Positions 57,644 through 64,000 of a DNA stretch of 64,000 nt are shown in pieces. The position numbers were made by a program, and so were the translations under genes. The first letter of the stretch is position 1; each line of letters begins with the position of its first letter. Origin of the DNA: Megamerina dolium (lineage: Eukaryota > Arthropoda > Insecta > Diptera > Megamerinidae); NCBI GenBank assembly GCA_963854835.1, contig OY978527.1:40188040-40252039 (forward strand). The letters run 5' to 3'. The notes beneath the pieces were generated by a model. It ran no database searches and was not told where the DNA came from. It saw nothing but the letters and a program-made list of their open reading frames with translations.

Positions 57644-60000
57644 GATCGCCCTAACCTGATCGCCTGACCTATACCCATATGATTACTTTCTCTTCCCCAA
57701 GTTGAAATTGGCTGAAATCTTTGGAGTAAAAATAACTTTTAAAATAAAATCGAATGTATTTTATTGCGAAAATCGGTAACAATTTTAATTTTGGAACGTT
57801 ATTTTGTATTATTAATTTATCGCATTATTATGCTGACAAGACTTTCAGCAAGAATTTATATTAATTTACCTACAAAAGTAAAATAAATAAATAATTTAAG
57901 TTTATATAGAAAATGAATGAAAATAAAAATATAAAATTAATTAACAAACATCAGCAAAAATTCTCAAAACATTGTGGAATCTGAATTGATTGATTGATTT
58001 CAAACAATATGGGTTAAACCACTTGCTAGTGGTTTAGAAAGTGACCATTGCATAATATTACCTAAGACAAAGCATACTCAATAAGAGGCAACAAATATGT
58101 ATTCGAAAATATTTGAATATGAATGAATGAAAAATGATGATAAGAACATAAGATATACATTCCACATCATTCTCAATCTCTACTTTCTCTCTGTCTGTCT
58201 CGTTCTCTATCTCTCTTTCTTTCCATTGCTGCATCTTTGATATTTGCCCATGGCTAGAAAGTACTCATATTTAAACTAGTTGGTACATACTTAAGTATAC
58301 GATGTATGGTATGTTGGTCCAAAATATTGATGATCCGCTCATTACCAATGAACAAATTGAAAAGAAATCATTTTTCAAAGTTTTATTCTACGTATTCATC
58401 TTTCAATGGATGGTAAGCACATAATGGACAAGACATTATGCGAGAGTATGCGAGAGCATAGCCACCATAAAACCACCGCCACCAACCAACAAACAAACAA
58501 GACAACAATGTATCATCATTAATTTGCATATATATACACGAGCATATATATGTATGTACATAGTATATGAGAAGGCAATTGTATTCTATTTAAAATATTG
58601 TATCCTTTCGCACAGAAACAACATTCAAAGCCTTTAATCATGTTAGTAGTCTAACCAATATGTAGTAAGTATATACATTTACACAACACATTCAAATTGC
58701 TTTATGGCTTTTGATCAAATTGTAGATAGCCAAGAAGTGCCGTTCCAAGTCTGTGCTGTGTGCGTATCTACTATTACTATGTACGAGCTTGATTTATGCA
58801 TAATGTGCAATTATCCTTACCAAAAACATTAATCATTTGTGGAGAGTATATGTAGTATACAGTCTCTTCCTTGAGTCATTTCCGCTTGTATTCTGCTACT
58901 ATTGCTTCATCGTTTCATTCGCTTCATTTCATCTTTTCTTTTCAATTTCATTGTATTGTATGATTTTCATCCACTTTTTGTTATTATCCTTAAATTGTAC
59001 AAATTTGATTCTATTCACACGCATCACACACACAGCCACTCAGAACACATGTATGTGTGTAGTTCGTATGTATTATAGGTGTATGAGTATTGAAAGAGAA
59101 CATCTAAACCATTGATGCAAATTTATTATATTGTCAAACTGAATTTTCTCTTTGTTCTTCTTCTTTTTCTTCTTATTTATCATCAACAATGCTGTATCCC
59201 TTTCAATTTTAATTTTCTAAATCATTTCTTTTTTAAATCATTTCACTTGAAGTGTGTGTGGAATGGACATATACAGTATATTTTTACATAAATTAAAAAT
59301 CAAGATTCCTTTAAATTCTCATGGTGATCCTACTTTTCTTTAGTAGCTCTTCTTCACTCACTCATGTGAGTGAATTTAAATAATTCATAATTTAAAAAAT
59401 TCATACGCACTGCTATAATCATTTATATTGTCAACGCTACTGAACGATTCTTTAAAAAAATAAAAAAATAAGAAAAAACAAAAGCGTAGCTAAGTATTTT
59501 GTTATTAAAATGATATGATCTAATCTCATTAAAAATGATTGCATCTGATGGCTTGGCAGCGGCCTGTCGTTTTTGGTTTTTTCAAAACATTTCCTAGCAG
59601 ATAAACGATATCAAACGGATATAATCGAATAATTCGAGGACTTTATGAAAAGGCCTCTCATGTAGTTTAAGGCCAGGCACTGAAGTCTTGTTGGTGTTCT
59701 CAAATTTAACTGCAGACTTCGCAATTTCATTTCAAAATAATCAACACAATGGAAATAACTTGGATTAATATTTTGAAATATAATCTGAATCAAAATTCAA
59801 TTCAATTCAATTCAATTATTCAATGACCCAGCCATTAGTTAAATTTTTTATTTGGAGATAGATTAAGGTGCTTTAAATAAACACACTCAGATAATTAAAC
59901 GATCGACTTAGTTTGTTCGATACCAAAACCAGTGAGGATTGCCTTCAATATTTAGCAGAGTGCTAATTATTTTAATAATTTCGTAAAGGAATTCATGGTA
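57644..60000. other. Intergenic DNA
   Basis: CT/TTTC-rich at 58,185-58,225, palindrome TTCACTCAC-TCAT-GTGAGTGAA near 59,352-59,373, (AATTC)n near 59,797. No gene recognised. Confidence 0.5.
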
Positions 60001-61178
60001 TACGAGGGCGGTCCCAGAACTACCCGACCTGACATATAGATGGCGGCAGTAGTTTGAAAAAAATTACTTTGGTGAAAAGTGCCAATCTTATAAAACATAT
60101 GTTTTAAGTTTCAAGGCGCCACGTTGTGTCAACGACCTCAGTGGAGTTGTAAACATGGAAAAAATTGGTCACCATTATGTAATTCAATACTTTCATTTGA
60201 AAGGTTTCAGTCCAGCGAATATTAAAACCGAACTAGATTCTATTCTGGGGGAGTTTTCCCCTTACTTTCCGACCATAAAATATTGGGTGGCAGAGTTTAA
60301 ACAAGGTCAGATCGTACGACCAAGACGAACACCGTAGTGGTTGAGCAATTGAGGTGGCCACGCCAGAAAGGGTTAAGAAAATCCACAAAATAGTATTGGA
60401 TGATCGCCGACTGAAGATGCGTGAGCTAGGTAAAATTACAGGCATTTCAAAAAGTGCTATACATCCTATATTGACTGAAAATTTGCTGATGAAAATGCTA
60501 TGTGCAAGATGGGTGCCACGTTTGCACACAATAAAACAAAAACAACGTCGTGAAGATATTTCTATAGAGTGCTTGGCGATGTTTCACAGTAACAAAGCCG
60601 AATTTTGGCATCGATTCGTAACCATGGATGAGACATGGGTCCACTACTTCACACCTGAGACAAAGCAGCAGTCAAAGCAGTGGACTGAAAGGGGAGAATT
60701 GTGTCCAAAGAAGGCGAAGACACTTCCATCTGCAGGCAATGTTATGGCGTCTGTTTTTTGGGATGCACGTGGGATAATTTTTATTGATTATCTTCAAAAA
60801 GGAAAACCAATCAACGGCGTGAAATGATGAAATTAAAGAAAAAAGGCCGCATTTGGCGAAAATGAAAGTGTTGTTTCATCAAGACCAAAATCAATAAGTT
60901 AAAGCTCGAATTGCTTCAGCACGCACCTTATTTGCCAGATTTAGCTCCTTCGGATTATTTTCTATTTCCAAATTTGAAAAAATGGCTTGATTGCAAACAA
61001 TGAAGATGTGGAGTCTGCGATAGATGGCTATTTTAATGAGCTAGGCAGTTCATACTATAAACAGGGTATCAAAGCTATAGAATATCGCTGGGAAAAGTGT
61101 ATAGAGCCAAAAGGAGATTATGCTGAGAAATAAAGAAAAATGTTCCCAAATTTGTTGTGTTCTGGGACCGCCCTCGTA
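60001..61178 (+). mobile_element. DD34D mariner (irritans-like) with perfect TIRs
   Basis: TACGAGGGCGGTCCCAGAAC at 60,001-60,020 is perfectly inverted at 61,159-61,178, and TA flanks both ends (59,999-60,000 and 61,179-61,180). 1,178 bp. The subfamily label rests on motif style only. Confidence 0.92.
60155..61133 (+). pseudogene. Mariner transposase (DD34D), irritans-like, broken
   Basis: Opens MEKIGHHYVIQYFHLKGF (first HTH) at 60,155. After a frameshift near 60,335, the frame 60,354-60,827 gives KKIHKIVLDDRRLKMREL, CARWVPRLHTIKQKQRRE (the WVPR linker), VTMDETWVHYFTPETKQQSK with the first catalytic Asp, and MASVFWDARGIIFIDYLQKG. About nine residues are lost at 60,826. Then KVLFHQDQN (second Asp), a stop and further shifts, DLAPSDYFLF (third Asp), and the C-terminal EKCIEPKGDYAEK-type end. 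Inactive but recognisable end to end. Confidence 0.88.
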
Positions 61179-62689
61179 TATCTTGTCATCAAAATTGATT
61201 AAAATAATTCGCGTGTTTTGGGCAATGTACTTCAGGTAATTTTGGTCTTTTTTTTGGGGGTTAGAAAACCATTTTTGACAACAGGTACTATTTTGGTTTG
61301 ATCAGACAAATTGAGAAATTAAGGAACACAACTGGTTTGACCACCTCAAAAAAGGTGATTTTTTGTGAATTGAAAGTATTGCATCTAATGTTTTAAAATT
61401 TTGCACATATATTTGTGCATAAATAATAAACACAAAGTAATTTTTTCAAATGAAAATATTCGATTTTCAGCAAGTCTTCAAAAATAAAAGTTCTCCCACT
61501 GCTGCAGGGATTGTAGATTTTACAGTGCTTGAAATCAAAACATCCAAACATTTTATTGAACTAGATTATATTATCTATACAATGACCTTCGATTGTAAAA
61601 AAAAATTTAAATGCAACAAAATGGCGGATTTTTGAAAAAAAATTAATTAAAATTTTGCTCAAAAATCGGATAATTACATTTTTCATCCAAACATAAAAGT
61701 GGAGGGACATTATATGGAAAAATAAATACACAATAAGCTAAAAAAAAAACCGATCGGATGATTTGTTATTGAGTTACAGCTGCAGCAAATGTGAAAAATT
61801 TCGTTTTGAGGAAAACGCGTTTAAAGGCAAAAGTATTGATTTCATTGTTCATTCCAGCTGCTCTGTAGAAGGCTGTAATTCAGAAACTATCTGAGGTTTT
61901 CACTAGAAATTTTAATATGTAAAAATCGAAGTTTTCAAAATTTTCAAATTTTTAAACTTGTGTCCTCAAGGCGATTCCTCATAACAAAGCCAAACAAAAA
62001 TTCTGTGCATTGCCGATTCAAATTTTTATCAAATTTAAGCAAATGAGTTGTTGTAAAGCAATAAAGAATTATTTCGATTTTTTATAAAAACAAAAAAACA
62101 ACTATAATTTTTAGTTTTATTCATTTTATATCTTTTATTCAAAAGAAAAGTTGCGGCTAGACAGATGGTCACTAAGTACATTTTTACACCGGGCATAGAA
62201 TACTTTTGTCTCAATTTGTTTTCAAATATTTTAATTTTTGTATTAAATTGATTGGATACTTTTTTTTGATTTGTGCTTGTTTATTTTTATTATTATATAT
62301 TGAACATTTAACTTTGTGCAAATTGGAGAAAAAGTGCTACTATTTTGGTCTCAATTCGTGTAAGATTTGATTTAAAAAAATTAATTAAAAATTAATAAGT
62401 GATTTATGTACTTATTTTTATAAAAAGCTTATGTATATTCGATTAAAAACAATAACAATAATAATCAACAATTTAATACAGTCATTTAGTCCATATACTA
62501 GATCGTCATCCATAATGCAAAGACAAGATGACAGCAAGATTTTCAATTTGACAAATATGCAACATAGAAATCACTCTAAGAGTCCATACTATTTAAATAT
62601 AGTCGACTTAATTTGTTAATGACTACGTAGCTTATATGTTTATCAATATCAGTCAACAGAGAAAGTGCGAGATAAGGCAATTTTTAACA
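61179..62689. other. AT-rich intergenic DNA
   Basis: CTATTTTGGT occurs at about 61,290 and 62,340, near AATTGAGA-like and TCTCAATT-like strings, possibly decayed element ends. No coding signal. Confidence 0.4.
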
Positions 62690-62695
62690 TTTATT
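62690..62695 (-). terminator. Polyadenylation signal of the second YLPP gene
   Basis: AATAAA on the minus strand, about 130 bp after the stop codon. Confidence 0.65.
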
Positions 62696-62823
62696 TCCGA
62701 TTATAATATATTATAGGCATTTGACTGTTCAAATGTCGATATCATCTTGTTATTCGCATCATGGTCGCTGATAATTTGCTACATAAATGTTTAATACTTA
62801 ATGCTATTGCGTAAGCATTGCAT

Positions 62824-63437
62824 TTAATGTCTTCTGAATCGATATGTCTTTACGGTTCTATAATGATAACCATCGCTTGCCAGTTCAGCAGAAGGTGGTG
62901 GTGGCAAATATTCTAGTGATGGAGGAAGATATTCTGGTGCTTGTTGTACTGGAGGAAGATATTGTGGAGTGTATTCTTCATAATCATGATGATGATGATG
63001 ATGATGATGTTCTTCTGGTGGTAAATATGCGTTATGTGGAGGTGATGGTGGCAGGTACTCTGGTTCTGGTGGTATATATGCGTTATGTGGAGGTGATGGT
63101 GGCAAGTACTCCGGTTCTGGTGGCAAATATGCGTTATGTGGAGGTGATGGTGGCAGGTATTCCGGTTCTGGTGGCAAATATGCATTATGTGGAGGTGATG
63201 GTGGCAAGTACTCCGGTTCTGGTGGCAAATATGCATTATGTGGAGGCAAGTATTGTTGCTCTACATGTTCATGTGGTGGCAAATATGTATTCAATAGATG
63301 TGATACATCAGCCGCAGCCAAACCAATAAGGGTCAATAACACTAACGGATATTTCTAAAACAAAAAAAAAGTTTTCAATATTTATGAATGAAACAACAAC
63401 AACAACAACATTTTTTTTTTCACTTTTAACTTACCAT
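62824..63437 (-). CDS. Secreted YLPP-repeat structural protein with His tract
   Basis: Two exons on the minus strand. The first coding exon is ATG alone (63,437-63,435) followed by GTAAGT; the intron (63,434-63,355, 80 bp) ends TTTGTTTTAG. Exon 2 (63,354-62,824) opens KYPLVLLTLIGLAAA, a signal peptide once joined to Met, then DVSHLLNTYLPPHEH. About 177 residues. The core has four units of 17 residues (NAYLPPEPEYLPPSPPH; one reads AYIPPE), then an eight-His tract (EEHHHHHHHHDYEE), more YLPP, and a basic C-terminus (HYRTVKTYRFRRH). The mature start DVSHL, the YLPP motif, intron position and phase, and the basic tail match the gene at 49.4 kb: they are paralogues. Likely extracellular, cuticle-type; function inferred. 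Confidence 0.87.
62988..63011. repeat. (ATG)n trinucleotide run encoding the His tract
   Basis: Eight ATG units on the plus strand, read as CAT codons for His on the minus strand inside the YLPP gene; likely length-variable. Confidence 0.85.
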
Positions 63438-63466
63438 TTTTAATGTTTTGTTTTGTGATTTTGTTT

Positions 63467-63475
63467 CTTTTTATA
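63467..63475 (-). promoter_or_regulatory. TATA box of the second YLPP gene
   Basis: TATAAAAAG on the minus strand, 38 nt before the ATG, implying a leader of only about 8-10 nt. Confidence 0.65.
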
Positions 63476-64000
63476 TTGACTTGAATTCGTATTGCTTCAC
63501 GACACTTTGCAAGGCAAGCGTTAAATATGAAATGATAACATTGTTGCAGTATCTTTCAACTTTTTATAGACTTACTATCAAATCCAACTCTTTGATGATT
63601 TCTCATTTAATCGACGAATAGATTGGAATAACATTGAAAATTTGGTTAACAGAAAAAACAAAATAAAATAAACAAAATCTTATTTACGAGGCGATGACCT
63701 CCAACATCATCATCGTCACATGAGCATGTCTACTAAGAGTGCATTATTATATTTGGCGTGCATTTAAAAATAAAAATAATTTATTGTATAAATCTTTTAA
63801 TAAATTCTATGGAACAACTCTATTTGCATACACTACACTATAAATATAATTTAATGAAATATATGAACAAATTAATCAATAAGCACTGATGACTGAGAAT
63901 GATGAGAAGCATTAATGAATTTTAATCTTTCTTTTATGTATATGTAACCATATATAGTTTTGAATTGAGGTCTCTCTCATTTAGATCACATAATTGCTGA
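63476..64000. other. Upstream region of the second YLPP gene
   Basis: AT-rich; no specific site recognised beyond the TATA box. Confidence 0.4.

Noticed and set aside
62844..63329. 161-codon plus-strand frame and a 107-codon minus frame over the YLPP gene
   Set aside because: Shadows of the 51-bp coding repeat. The frame with signal peptide, splice sites and TATA box is the minus-strand YLPP gene.
1..64000. CRISPR arrays, rRNA, LTR retrotransposon ends, retroviral or endogenous viral genes
   Set aside because: I looked for regularly spaced repeats, rRNA cores, paired LTRs and gag/pol/env-like blocks and saw none.

Overview
The window looks like AT-rich, gene-poor euchromatin of a higher dipteran, most likely a tephritid fruit fly or a close relative. 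The evidence is short phase-consistent fly introns, TATA-driven genes with very short leaders, YLPP-repeat and glycine-rich secreted structural proteins, many mariner relics of the DD34D and DD41D types, and RTE-like LINE copies. No bacterial, viral or organellar genes are seen. The species assignment is inference.

I find only three convincing host genes. (1) A two-exon gene at 18,922-23,878 (+) encodes a secreted Gly/Ala-rich silk-like protein of about 1,624 residues, with about 34 copies of a roughly 38-residue repeat. (2) A YLPP-repeat secreted protein lies at 49,421-50,153 (+). (3) A second YLPP-repeat protein lies at 62,824-63,437 (-). Genes 2 and 3 share an odd structure: the first coding exon appears to be the ATG alone, followed by a phase-0 intron of about 80 bp and an exon 2 that opens with the signal peptide. 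All three products look extracellular (cuticle, glue or eggshell type).

Most of the rest is transposon debris. 0.5-11.7 kb: RTE-like LINE pieces, one complete but dead RTE-like copy (6,636-9,943) with a perfect 14-bp target duplication, and two inverted copies of a mini-me-like element with a GTCY tract. 13.7-16 kb: a deleted DD41D mariner and a Harbinger-like relic. 18.1-18.5 kb and 34.2-34.5 kb: two copies of a tRNA-derived SINE. 25.8-32 kb: RTE-like pieces, a hairpin insertion, a DD34D mariner and a maT/mariner junction. 36.7-43.5 kb: an RTE-like piece, a DD41D mariner split by a TTAA-flanked element, and a second DD41D lineage. 45-61 kb: two mariners with clear inverted repeats flanked by TA (47,772-48,967 and 51,258-52,563), a Harbinger relic, a DD41D mariner, a mariner-type MITE, RNase H LINE tails, and a DD34D mariner (60,001-61,178) with perfect 20-bp inverted repeats.

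Every transposase or reverse transcriptase I could read is broken by stops, frameshifts or deletions, so nothing here looks autonomous. The long remaining intervals are AT-rich with microsatellites and no supportable coding signal; I list them so the reader knows they were examined.
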